Positions 24,364-35,822 of a stretch of DNA of 64,000 nt are shown here, piece after piece. This DNA is from Pezicula radicicola (lineage: Eukaryota > Ascomycota > Leotiomycetes > Helotiales > Dermateaceae), in the NCBI GenBank assembly GCA_003008705.1, contig PDUO01000072.1, positions 26,304 through 90,303 of the forward strand. The letters run 5' to 3'. How positions within the stretch are numbered: the stretch's first letter is position 1; each line of letters opens with the position of its first letter. A model generated the notes under the pieces. That model made no database searches, was not told the origin of the DNA, and saw only the letters and a list, made by a program, of their open reading frames with translations. Position numbers and translations under genes: made by a program.

Positions 24364-25733
24364 CTATACACTAGATACAGGTGGTACGCCTAAAAAACGT
24401 TCTAACATCTCCTCCCACGACAGATCATCCCAACTTGGCCCATACCCATCCCACCCATTGCACACATCCTGATTAGGAGGACTTTTAGGCTCCTCCCCAT
24501 AGTCGTCGCCGCCGCAAGGAGCTGCTGGTGCTGGTGGTGACAACTCCAAGATCGAATTGATCTCAGGAGGAGATATGAAAGAAAGAGAGAGATTATCTAG
24601 GTTGTGGCTGTTGTTGTTGCTGTTGTTATTGTTATTACATGTAGTCCAATCATAGTCGAGTTGCTGATATCGATGATAATAACAGGGTTGTTGTCCTTCT
24701 TGTTCCATCACCGGTAACCACCACCCTCCTCCAACTTCCTCCCCGCCTACCATCTTATTACTGTTATTCTTCTTCTTATGATTCGTACCATCACCATAAT
24801 CATTATAAATACTATCCTCCCCACCACAAAGAAATAGATCATCCCAAACCCAAAGATCCTCCCACGCTCGTCCATCATCATCATCACCCACACATCCACA
24901 ACTACCCCTTCTCTCCTCGCATCCACTCCCACTCCTCCTCCCCTCCTCCCTACTCAAAAACCAATCAACCGACAAATTGATCCCAGCAAGAACCTCCCGC
25001 TGCTCAGACCGCTCCATGTTCTCAGCTGCTACGAGCTGTCGATGCACCCTCGATACGGCATCGTTTAATCTGCGTCGGATGTTGCGCGTTTGCCAGGTGT
25101 AGTTTGATGGTGAAGTAGAAGAAGAGATTTTGCATTTTGGTGGCTGCTTTGGGCTTGTTGGGGTTGGTGGTGGTGGTGGTGTTGTTGGGGGTCGGAGTCG
25201 TGGTTGTGATGATGATGATGATGTGGTTATTGGCAGCGTAGTTTTTTTGTAATGGTTGTAATGGTTGTTGTTGTTGTTGTTGTTGTTGTTGTTAGTCTTT
25301 GCACTTGGGATAGGGATGGTTATCTTTCGTTGAGGGATTGTAGTTGTGGTTGTTGTTGTTGTTGTTGTTGTTGTTGCTATAGGCCTCTTTTCATCCTGTG
25401 GGCACTGTTGTTTCTCTTGCGCTTTTGGTGTTGGTGTTGGGGTCGTTGGCGTACCTGTGCCGGTACTTGTACTTGGTGTACTGGTCGTACTTGATGTGGG
25501 TGTCGTTTTTCTAAATGGTTGTCGCCGGGTGTACTGTGAGGTAGGCCATAATGATAAGCATGCATCCTCGTGTAGGTAAGAAGTTGGAATGAATGATAGA
25601 TGAATAGCTAAAAATATTCTGAATAATTAATTACCTTTCGCTTTGGTGTAAACAGATCGTTTACGTTCCATGGGTTGGCGAACGTGACGGGCATAGGTTG
25701 TGGTGATACTGCCTGTGACTGTGGTGGTGACAT
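24364..25733 (-). CDS. Two-exon, 422-aa low-complexity protein, unknown function
   Basis: Exon 1 is 25,733-25,635 (33 codons, starting MSPPQSQAVSPQP). A 101-bp intron (25,634-25,534, GTAATT...CACAG) follows, then exon 2 at 25,533-24,364. Phase is kept and the join is stop-free. The protein has Thr, Pro and Asn homopolymer runs (from CAA/AAC repeats), then a helical segment near NIRRRLNDAVSRVHRQLVAA. Acidic and Asn-rich stretches follow, with a Trp/acidic C-terminus (SWDDLSWEEMLERFLGVPP). The latter resembles an acidic activation-type segment, so a nuclear role is possible, but this is inference. No known family was recognised. Confidence 0.6.
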
Positions 25734-26418
25734 TTCTTGTCTTAAGGAGTCCTGGCATCGAACTAACTGGATTACCTATTATTTATCAAACGAAGAAGAT
25801 GGAAGTTGTATATATGTATCTTCTTAAGCAGGACAACTTTTATTAACCCTATTCCTCTCCTTATTCTTATTCTTGTTTCTCAGTTTTGGTCCCGTTCTTG
25901 TTGTTTATCTTAATCATTAATAAAAATCACACCAAGTGTTCAGTTAGTTCAGTTCAACTCAAATCAAATCAACAAAATTGGTGTTTCAGCCGTCTGTGAT
26001 GTACGAGATGAGATGAGATGTACTTGGTGTAATTTACTAATAAGCTCTTGATTGGCCTAGAATTTGAACTTAGAAACCTATGTATTAGATGCCTAAGGTA
26101 TGAAATCAAATCGAGCAATATTATCAATATCATCCAAATCATAATATCATCCGTATCATCAATATTCTCTAGATTCGATAATATACAGGGGAGAATTTCA
26201 TCGCAGTTGGACAATTGAATGGATGTAATAGATGAAATCATGATACCAAAAGCATGAATGAATGAACATGCTTATTATGTATTTTGATTTCTTCTGATGT
26301 CTTCTGAATCTCTATATATCCCTCTCATCCCATACGTATAGTATAGTAGCCTCATCACCACCATCATCACAGAATCACCATCACAGAATCACCATCATCA
26401 CAGAATCAGTCACTCACC
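25734..26418. other. Intergenic region between divergent genes
   Basis: It probably holds both promoters. It shows ATC-rich simple repeats (26,120-26,160 and 26,345-26,405), with a CATCATCACAGAATCACCATCACAG-like duplication just upstream of the next start. No further ORF is convincing. Confidence 0.55.
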
Positions 26419-28195
26419 ATGTCCGGCCACAAAGACAAGAATGCCGTAAATCTATCCATCCATCCATCCTCCTCCTCCTCCGCCTCCCTCTTCCTCGCAA
26501 AATGTCTCCTCGCTGCAATACTAACCAACTGACAGACCATCCGCGACGTCGCTGTCGCCTGTCTAAAAACCTCCACCAGGTTTGTCTGGACCGACGCCGA
26601 AATGCACATTCTCAAGAAATTCCTCGCTTCTAAGAAATTCGCCCGCTTCTACAAGTCGCACTACAACAAAGTCACCCTCAAGACACTCGAGGATCTTGAT
26701 TTGACGCCTGTGTATCGAGATCTAGGTTGGGACGGCGTCATAGATCTACTCACAGCAGACGGCATTCCCGTCCGAGATATCGTAGCTCCAAAGACTCGTC
26801 GGAAACTTCACCATCTATGGACCAAGTCACGCCAAGATGAACTCGTTTCTTTTGATCCTCTCCCATCGGCTTCTCCAACCGTGTCTAATTATTATATCAC
26901 TTCCAATCTGGGAACCGTGACTTCAGATAGCTCTTACATGAGTCAAGTGGATAATAAGCCGGTTGCACGTTCAAATCGTACTCCGAGTAAGAAGCAGCAA
27001 CCGGTAGCAGCGTAAGTGAATCAATTATTCATTAGTAGATGATCGATCGTAATAACAAGAACTAATGCTCCTTTTTTTTTACAGCAAGGTCACACGTCAA
27101 AGCACCAAATATGACCTTCTTTCGGCATCAGAGGATAGCTATGAGACAACTGATCTAAGCGACACGAGTACCGACAGCGACACGGATACCGACACGAACA
27201 CCACCTCCCGGCCAGCCCCTAAGAAAGCCAAGAAGGCCAAAAAATCCAGGAAATCCAAGGCGGCCAAGATGTCAAGGTTGGTTTCCCGTCGTTGATGAAA
27301 TGTCTTCTTGCTAAGTTCAAATTTTCTACGCCAAAAGGCCTTCGACAGTAATTACTCCACCTCCCTCTGCTCCAGCATCACCAACACCACCGCCATCACC
27401 AGTTCAACAAACCACACAGTAAGTAAATGATCATCTACTTAAAACAAAGAAAGGTCCCCGAGACTAATGATTCGTTCTAGGCCAAAGAATAAGAAGAACA
27501 AGAACAACAATGCACCACAACAAGAAGCCATCAACATCAACAACACCATTAACCCACCCGCACCGCAAGCAACCCACCACCATCCATTCACCTCTGAAAT
27601 CAACAAAACATCTGCGACTAAAGATACCAAATCTAAATCTAAATCTAAATCCAAATCCATAGCCATCGATCCACAGCTCAAAAATGCCACACAGGGACTA
27701 TCCAAGACACGAGTCTCCTTTGTCTCGGACACAAGCGACACCTCCAGCCAATTCATCCGAGACCAACTCGCCCAGACCCAGACATACCTCCAACAGCTCC
27801 TTCAAATGAAGGAAGACCAACAACACCAATACCAACAACAACAGCAGCAACCGCACGCCTCCTTCGAACCCACACCCGAACCCAACACTGAACTCGAAAT
27901 CACCGAAGAAAAAGAAGAAGAAGAAGAATCAACCCATAGCAGAGCCACCTCCCCATCCCCATCATCTCGATCGACCTCCTCCCTCGCACAGGAATACGCC
28001 TCGACTCGTACATCGCTCAACCATCTCGTCTCTCTCAAGCGAGCAGCATTGATGGCCGAGCTGTGGAAGACACATGCACGGTTCTGTGATGCTTTGCAGA
28101 GGCGGAATCGGGCTATTGCGCAGATTAATGCTGTGGAAGGGGTTGCGTTTAGTGAGTTGGAGGGATGGATGGAGGGGGTTGGAAGGAGGGGTTAA
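26419..28195 (+). CDS. Five-exon, 496-aa protein, unknown; possible paralogue of the gene at 29,092
   Basis: Exons are 26,419-26,445, 26,536-27,011, 27,085-27,276, 27,338-27,418 and 27,481-28,195. All introns are GT..AG with branch-like CTAAC, CTAAG or CTAAT motifs. The sum is 1,491 bases with no internal stop. The N-terminal 110 residues form a compact helical domain (FVWTDAEMHILKKFL..., DLTPVYRDLGW, PKTRRKLHHLW). The middle is Ser/Thr/Asp-rich (DTSTDSDTDTDTNT), followed by a Lys-rich basic run that could be a nuclear signal. A Gln-rich coiled stretch, an acidic run, and a C-terminal helix (LMAELWKTHARFCDALQRR...FSELEG) complete it. No catalytic motif is seen; a nuclear or DNA-associated role is a guess. 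Confidence 0.75.
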
Positions 28196-29091
28196 AAGGA
28201 TGGATGGATGGGTAGGATGAAAAGGGGATGGTGTTGTTTTTCTGTTTCTTTTTTTGTTTTGAGTTGTCTGAGACTATTTGATTTGGTTTCACTTTTTTTT
28301 TGTTTAGAGACGCTTTTAAGAAGAAGAGGAAAAATTTAGAAAATTATTATCACTTTGGTTTCTTTAATTTATAGAGAGGAGAATCTTTATTATGTTAGTA
28401 TCTTTTTTTCAAAAAAAATATTAATTTAAGTACCTGTTTTATAAATGAGTGGAGTCGGGTTCTGCCGCAGCATAATTTAGTGCAAGGCCTATATAAAATT
28501 ACTGCTCGCCAGTAAAATCTTCCTCTCTTTATCAACAGCACGATTTTCATCTAAAATCTTTGTTTTCCCACCCACCGTCCCTATAGTCCATGTATATAGT
28601 TAGTCTAGCCCCATTACAGGAGCGTTGGCAGTAAATAGGCACCCCAGAGCATTATTTCCTATACAAATTAGGAGCAATTCGATGTTGCCGTATGGGCTAA
28701 AGCTGCTCTGGGCGTGCCGGTTTAGGCGCTGCACTCTGGCAAGGCACAAAATAAGACAATATTAAAACCGATTTATATTGATAATAGCGATTGACGTAGT
28801 AAGTCCAAAATCAACGAACTAATTCAACGAAATGGGATGAATAAAAAGAACATTTTTGTAAAATTTTAAGTTTTTTTTTAAAGTGCTTTGTTTCTTCTTG
28901 TCTTGTCTTGTCTTGTCTTGTCTTGTCTTAGACAGATTCTTATTCATTCTCCGAATTTAGGATTTTGGAATTGTCTAAATTTGGAAAATACAAAATATTA
29001 TATATATCTATACAAGAAGTCCGTCCCCTCTCTCTCCTCACCATTCCAAACAACAGATAGATAGGCAGACAGACTCAAGCAACATACAACA
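28196..29091. other. Intergenic region with a TCTTG pentamer array
   Basis: About seven TCTTG units lie at 28,896-28,929. A/T homopolymers mark the start (28,230-28,420). The middle part (28,450-28,760) has a different base composition and may be an old transposon fragment, but no motif confirms it. The last 150 bases should contain the promoter of the next gene. Confidence 0.55.
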
Positions 29092-30936
29092 ATGTCTTCT
29101 CCTCCTCCAGAAAACAAGGTACCTCGAACCCCCCCCCGCTTATCCTATCCCCCTCCCCCTACCCTTTAACCCCCCTCCCTATTAACCCTAAATAACCCCC
29201 TCCAAGACAAAAAATGAAAACCCCCCAGAAACGCTCCTCATCTTCGGAAAATACCCCCCCCAAACCTACACCTCTAAACAACCCGCGATCTGGGACCCCC
29301 CCCGCACCCAACACATCCACGCATTCATCCGCGCCCACAACATCACGAAGATTAATGAGATCCCTGCTGATCTGACCGAGTTGTTGGTTGTGCTTGGTGA
29401 GGATCCGAGGCGGTATGAAGGGTTGGGGAATAGGGGGGTAGAGGTGAATAAGTTGATTTGTAGGAAGGTGAGGGATAAGGTGAGGAGGAGTATTAAGGTG
29501 GTTTGGGAGGAGATGGAGGTGGGGAAGGGGGGAAGGGGAGGAGATAATGATGACAGGGGTAATGGTGATGATGATATTGGAGAGATTGGAGAGGGTTCAC
29601 TAGATGGATTGGGCGAGAAGGATTCGAAGGAGGAGGAGAATCAACTAGCTACACAGATACTAGAAGATTCCGGTTCAGAATCAGAAGAAGAAGAAGAAGA
29701 AGAAGAAGCGAATCCCAACAACTTGAACATCGACATCGGCATCGACGTTAACAATCCAACCTCCAAGACTACAACTCTGGATCCAGGATTTCCGGACATT
29801 ATGTCCGGCGCCCTTGCCGATGAGTATCAACCGAGCCAGGTAAGAAATAAATACAAAAACTCGTTCATTCACCTTAGGATGATTGATCATATTTATCTTC
29901 CCTCTTCTTCTTGGCGTCGTTTATAACTTGATCAGTTCTAATATATATTTAATAGTACGACCACGTCTACGCCATTCCCCAAGCCGCTTTGAGAACAGCA
30001 AAGCACCACCACTACCAGCCTCAGGGAACCATCGAAAATACTACCGCTAAGGTTGCTGATCTCCGGAAGAAAGCAAAGGTATATATAGACAGAGAGATAA
30101 GAATTACCTTTCTCTCTCTCTTTTTCTCTTCTCTCTCCTCCGTATCCATCCTTCTCATTCCTTAAAAGTCTACCTAGCTAATTAATGGGACCAATCCCTT
30201 AAAATATAGAGCTCCGATCTCAAAGACGAAGCAAGACGAGCTTCAATCGCATCATTACCAGGACTGCCGCCGATCACGATACCAGAAGTGCTTGGATCTC
30301 CCCTAATAAAAGCCAAGAGACAAACGAAGAGGGACGAGAACCCAAGTAAGCAAGAAGGAACAAGGACTAACTAGAAATAAAGAGAGAGATGCTAACCAAC
30401 CATAAGAACCAAGGCCAAACCCAATCAAAACAAGCAGCACAATAGACAAAAAAACTACTAGTAGTAGCCAAATCCACCAAATCCACCAAATCCAACAACT
30501 CCAACGACGAGAAAAAAAAGAGGACCACCAACCACAACAAGAACAACAGAATACCAATAAACCAAAAGGAACAAAAAAGCCAAGTAAATTAATTATCCCG
30601 GAAGCAGCAGCAACCATACCTACCACCACAACGACGACAACGATAAAGAACCACCCTAACCCAAAGAAGATCAAGACCGAGAAAAAAAACATGACAAAAA
30701 CCACCACAACAATACCTCCACCAACCTCCTCTACAACAACAAGAACAGTAGCAACCAAAGAGTTACAAAAAGCATACAAAGACCTTACGGCATGTAATCT
30801 CAAAGTATTTAATACTTATTCTGAGATTGAGGGGATCTTTTCGGAGCTAGAAGAGCTTGATAGATTAGAGGGGAGGGGGGATAATGATGATAATAATAAT
30901 GACGATAGAGATAGGAAGAAGGAAAGAAGAGGGTAA
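29092..30936 (+). CDS. Five-exon, 482-aa protein, unknown; possible paralogue of the gene at 26,419
   Basis: Exons are 29,092-29,118, 29,207-29,839, 29,956-30,078, 30,210-30,345 and 30,407-30,936. They sum to 1,449 bases with no internal stop. Intron 4 has good CTAAC branch sites and removes an apparent TAG. After MSSPPPENK comes a helical domain (IWDPPRTQHIHAFIRAHNI, PADLTELLVVLGEDPRR, CRKVRDKVRRSIKVVW). Then come acidic runs, a Gln/Lys/Thr-rich middle and a C-terminal helix with GIFSELEELDRLEG. The 27-nt first exon, exon number, domain order and the FSELE end parallel the upstream gene. The function is unknown. Confidence 0.72.
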
Positions 30937-31395
30937 GAGGAGAGAGGGAGAGGGAGAAGGAGAAGGAGGTACTCGTTTTTGATCAATATATTAATATAGA
31001 GTTTATTAAACCTCATGTTCTATGACCTGCTGCTACAGTGAGGCCTCGCTCTAGATATAACAAATGTTATAATATTAATAAAGCAGAGGATGTGTATATA
31101 AGTAGGCTTAGCACACAGTTTACACAACAAACATTATAACATTAACAAAGAGGAGGATGATATCGCTGCCTAACTTATTGGAATCTTACACTAAAGAGGA
31201 GGATGATCGAGTCGTATGCTAACGATGATAGGAGGACGTCTCTTAACCCTATGCAACGGTCTCCCCTTGTAAAAAATACTCTATCACACCCTCTGTCCTA
31301 CTAAGATAATAGGAAACTGCTTTAGAGTTGTTACTTAGACAATGTTTATCAAGGAGCACAAGAATTTTAGACATATTACAGGAGTATTACATTAT
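30937..31395. other. Intergenic region with a degenerate 33-bp direct repeat
   Basis: CAAATGTTATAATATTAATA... (31,061-31,092) is repeated as CAAACATTATAACATTAACA... (31,128-31,159), 67 bp apart. A third partial AAGAGGAGGATGAT occurs near 31,193. Several differences are C/T or G/A. The flanking genes converge. Confidence 0.55.
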
Positions 31396-34300
31396 CTATA
31401 ATGTTAGAGCCTCAGCAAAAAGGCTTTCTCTAGTAGTCTGCTCTACTAATTGTTTACGCTTCAGCACTTCAAATCTACCTTGGACTTGTTTAATTTCTGC
31501 ACGCCATTTCCTTATCTCCTCCTCATAACGCTCGGTACTTTCTGAAAGTACCTGTAGAAAGGTCCTTAAGATAAATATTCTTAAGAACAGCTTATCTTCC
31601 TGGACTGATATCCTTGACAGACCCTTCTCCTCCTTTGCAACCTTTGTGCCGTGTGCGGCTACACACTCGTTCCGAATTGAGGGCGGCAGGGCTTCAACTA
31701 GATGCTTCGTAGCCCGTAGGTCGCACAGAGAAATTTGTTGATTTCGAAAGTCGTCCTTGGTGCTTTCGAGTTCTCCCAAGAGTTTTTGTTGCAAGGTGTG
31801 AAAGATTCGAAAGGCGAGACCTAAATTATTCAATTCCTCCTGAGCGTTCTTGATACACGCAACCAAGTCATGAAGACACGTATCGACATGACGATCAAGT
31901 AGACTACTCCGATTTTGTAGACTCTGTAGACGCTCTGTTCCATGGCCTTTTTTGATCAGAATGAACGTCATGAGCTAACGAAGAAACTTACGGGTCATGC
32001 CAACAAAATTTTCTTGCAATGACAAGGCCGCCATATTTGCTTCAGAACTGCGTCTTGATTTCTTAGACTCTTGCCTAGCCTGTATGTAGAGAAGGTCCTG
32101 GAGTATACATCTCCATAAACCTCCAAGGATACTGTCGGGCAAGGGAAGCTGCATCGAGAGGCAGAAAGCGAACACAGCAGTATAAATACCGCAATCCCAA
32201 CTGTTAGTTTGCTGACAACATGTATCCTAAGAAGAGTTAATGTTAGCAAGTGTCAACCGAGTCGTGGCGTGCTGTGTTCTCACCTGAGAGACAAATGACC
32301 ATGCCGACGGTTCGGCTTGAATATACGCAAGCTTCTTTCTCGCATACAAACGTAGCGAAGCCTCAACTTGGTTGAGTTCTACTATGCCGACCATTGAATC
32401 GTAGTGCTCGATGCGGTGATCGTTCAGGTTAAAGCAAGCAAGAGTCCAGTGTTCAGGGGAAGGATGGTGAAGATAAACCATAACCGTATGCTTGTTTTCC
32501 AGCTGCAGCTCCCCACTGGGCAGCCGGTCCGGCTCACTAACATCAATACTCTGAGAAACAAGCAGAACATTACTATTCTGGAAGTGCTGTAGGAGAAAGT
32601 CCAGAGCGCTGGTATTGAGCCAAGTTCCAGGAGAGAGCGTTGCCCTGGCAGACATTAAGGCTTGAATTGTTCCGGCCACGGCATTTTCTAGGTCGTCTTC
32701 TCCATCGACAATTACCACTTCCTTGCTCGAGTCATGAGGCTGATGGGCATCGGATTGGTGGGTGTCAGATTGACGGAGTTTGGGTTGATGGGTGTCTGGG
32801 TTTTGAACCTCTGCGTTTTGGATGTCTGCGTTTTGAAGTTCTGACTTCTGGTCTTCTGCCTTTTGGACGTCTGACTGCTGTGATTCAGGTTGATGATCAA
32901 GTCCTTGGGAGAGTAGCCTTGGTGGTTCAGGTTGATGATCTGGCTGGAAGGTATGATCGGTCTTAGGCTGCTTGGGATGTCCTAAAGAGCCCTCTCGCAA
33001 GTCCGGAGTAGAGCCCTTTGTCCTGGCGTTAGTGTTACCAAGGCCTACCTCTCTTATATTTTGCAGCCTGTCAGCTGTTCCCGGTTCTTTGAAATATATC
33101 CTCGAGGTCTCCACATCAGACGCTACCCCTCCCCCCGTGAAGTCATCTAGAATCCCCTGAAGCTGCACATCAGCAGACGAGCTTGTAACCAGTAAGTCAT
33201 CTTCTGAATTGTCATCAAAGTCGTCGTAGCCATCATCTCCAACATCATGATTGGAACTTAGGCTATATGTGTCTTGGAAGTCTTCGTTTTGAAGAGGGAG
33301 ACCTCTGCCAACTTCTGGAGTATCTTCTCTGTGGATCTTGGAACGCTTTGTGAGCTGACTAGGAGTTGTAGGGCCTGTAATGTCAGCACTCATATGTCGG
33401 CGCTTTTGCATGGCATGAATTATCTGTTGAGGTTGTGGTCGTTGGTCATGTCGTGAGAGAACAGCGTTTTGGGAGGATATCATAGGTTCTGGGGATTTGG
33501 AAAGTCCTTTGCTGTCGACCGGGACCTTTGAAGAGACTCGGGTATCAACCTCAACCACATCTGACTGCACCTTGCGTCTTGTTAGCAAGTGGTGAAAGCA
33601 AGCTCTGCTGTAGATGTCGCACTGAGGTCGACTGTACCTGGCTCTGAAATGGGGGAGTGGTCTTGGATAAAATCGAGGTAGAAGCCGCCGACAGATCCTG
33701 TAGTGTCCAGCCTGTATCATTTGTCTTCGGATCACCTTCCAGCCTGGCCTGCTTTGCCTCGGCCATAGCTGCATATGCTTCGGTATACGTTGTACTTGCT
33801 GCGAGGTTATTCAGGAGATGGAGGAATTGGACGTCGCGCGAAGCCTGGATCCCAAAAGTCGCTACAATCTCCGCCTTCTGCAGCGTCCAGCTCTGCCCAA
33901 TGGCTTGTATCAGTTCGTCGATCATGGCCGTCACAACGACACTCGTATCTCGCAGAACCCAGGGCTTTCTCGACACGCCCGGCAGATTGGAGGTGCGAGA
34001 GCGCCGCATCGTCGCCACTTCAGAAAGCTTGGTGTGGGCCTGCTCAAAAGCAAACACCGTGGAGATCTTCCTTAGCTCGACGAGGAACTTCAACGAGTCA
34101 ATGCATTCTGCATCAAAGGATTCGATGAGGTGCTCGCGAGTCTTGCCCCAGTTGTCCTCGATAGCGCGCAGGACAGGAGCTGTGCGGATGTATTTCCTGT
34201 ATGCTTTCCCGATGTCCCCTTTCTCGAAGTACTGGCTTGTGTTGTCGTCCAAGTAGTTGCGCAGCTGGTGCCCGGGGGCCTCGGTGGACAGCGTCGACTC

Positions 34301-34423
34301 AGCTTGCTTGTAGAGGTCGAATGCTTCGATGCTCACTTTTTGAATGCCTGCGGTGGCCTCTTTGAGGCGCTGAATCAAGGTCTGTAGCTCGGGGGAGACG
34401 CTGACTGGGGAGAGGCGCGCCAT
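31396..34423 (-). CDS. Ulp1/SENP-like (C48) cysteine protease, 952 aa, four exons
   Basis: Exons are 34,423-33,638, 33,570-32,284, 32,226-31,992 and 31,946-31,396. All introns are GT..AG (CTAAC branch sites in introns 1 and 2), and all junctions are in phase. The catalytic domain straddles exons 2-3. It starts at LSPGTWLNTSALDFLLQHF (substrate-side WLN), with His in SPEHWTL, Asp in RIEHYDSM, the oxyanion Gln and nucleophile Cys in QQTNSWDCGIY. All four key residues are present, so SUMO- or Ub-like deconjugation is plausible. About 260 N-terminal residues form an unknown helical domain. The middle is disordered with HQ-rich near-repeats, and exon 4 is a coiled coil. I preferred MARLSP (34,423) to the ATG at 34,618, whose extension is Ser/Leu-rich and not conserved-looking. 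Confidence 0.85.
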
Positions 34424-35086
34424 TTGTTGTTGTTTACTTCCCACCACCACCAGCAGCAGCGGAGAGGAGAGCCGAGAGGAGAGTTGGCATGAGTTGACAT
34501 GAGTTTGGCATGTTGTAGTTGGTACTGTGTGCTGCTGTGCTGCTGTGCTGCGACAGGAGACGAAATGTATGTTACATCTGCTGCGCAAAGAGAGCGAAGA
34601 AAGTGATGTCGAAATCAAGTGTGAATTCAGCCTTGTGTGCAGCCTTGCGTAACTATGGAAGGACCAGGACCAGACAGAAGGTTAAGTTTCGCGTGTCACC
34701 TTGTCACCTGACAGGAGGATGCTCAAGGCCCTCGCTTAATAGAAGCGCTATCATATCACATGATAAGATGATGTACATCAGCCTCTCACGTGACAATATT
34801 TTCTATGGAACATCATCCTTCCCATTATGTGATAACATGGGTCAACTTACCAGCCACGCACAATTTCATGTTGTTCCAAGTACAAAAATCTCTTCCTGTT
34901 CCTGAGTATATTAGTTATTTGATTAATTATTTATTGATATATATTTTTTTAGGACATCGTCGTCGTCGTAATGGATAAACAATAGAGGATGTACTTCGTA
35001 CAGGCCTAAACAAACCCTATTACCGTCTAAGCTGCGGCAAATTTCAGAGCAAGTTACGAGATACGGCACCACCTAAGGCAATAAGG
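34424..35086. other. Intergenic region upstream of the Ulp1-like gene
   Basis: It contains a CACGTGA E-box-like site (about 34,788) and a GATAAG (34,762), both common fungal regulator motifs; use is unproven. CTAAGGCAA motifs recur three times at 35,072-35,122. No gene is evident. Confidence 0.5.
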
Positions 35087-35822
35087 CTACAATATACCGA
35101 AGGCAATACTACCTAAGGCAAAATCACTCTTTAGCAGATAATAGTGAAGTTCGTCTCGAAGGATACATACAGATAGGATGCGCTTCAATGCACCTAGAGA
35201 TATCAGGCCAAAACCACTTGTTCCAAAATTTCAGGGGGTCGTGAATTTTAATACGTACCACAAACGGGAGCACTGTAATCTTTAGTAGGAAAAAGTGCCA
35301 GCCACCGTGAGAACGAAGTTGAGTGCATCCCAAAATTCAAGAGCATCTTATTCATTGAATCCTGCCTCCGAAAGCCAACCTCGTAATACTTCTTCGTCCT
35401 CTCCCATTCTTGCATAACTTCAGGCCAGGTGAAAGACATGTCTTCATCTGCACCATCTTTCATCAAAGCCGTCTTAAGCTCATCTAAGGCAGCCGACTCC
35501 TCTTGCCAAAGAGCCTGGCTATCCTAATATAAGTATTTATAAATAATTCCCTTAGTGAAGATACTAACATTTTATCTTCTTCATTCTTGGCATCACGTAT
35601 GTGGAGGAATTGCCTTGAACTATCAGCCCACTTGACAGGAGGTCCACCACCAGGGAGCGAGATATTGTTCTCAACATAGCGTGCTGGTACCGGGAGACTG
35701 GTCGGTGTAGGACCCTGTATGTAGTAGTTGCTAGTTTGTTGTTCGACAGTGACCTTATACGCCGCATTTGCTGTGTTGCCGCCAGCGTTCTTGACGGTTC
35801 GAGAGCTCTTCATTGTGCTCAA
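35087..35822 (-). pseudogene. N-terminal part of an NLR-like (DUF7708-type) protein, truncated
   Basis: Exons 35,822-35,565 and 35,523-35,248 join in phase (41-bp intron) to give 177 aa. Alternatively, a strong GTACGT donor at 35,258 and an acceptor at 35,194 extend it to TAG at 35,087 (209 aa). The extended form reads SFSRWLALFPTKDYSAPVCG followed by ALKRIL, which resembles the F-x-x-WLxLLPxxDYxxVVCGxLKLI block at the N-terminus of many fungal STAND receptors (DUF7708-like). The rest of such a protein (NACHT, repeats) is absent downstream. Assignment is by motif memory, so moderate to low. Confidence 0.45.

Noticed and set aside
25252..25579. Plus-strand Val-rich ORFs (runs of GTT)
   Set aside because: They are the complement of Thr/Asn codon runs in the minus-strand two-exon gene.
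30303..30803. 166-codon minus-strand ORF rich in Val/Phe/Trp
   Set aside because: It is the antisense of exon 5 of the gene at 29,092; its hydrophobicity comes from complementing Lys/Thr/Gln codons and does not indicate a membrane protein.
33657..34387. Plus-strand ORFs under exon 1 of the Ulp1-like gene
   Set aside because: They are shadows; the minus-strand exon joins in phase to the catalytic domain.
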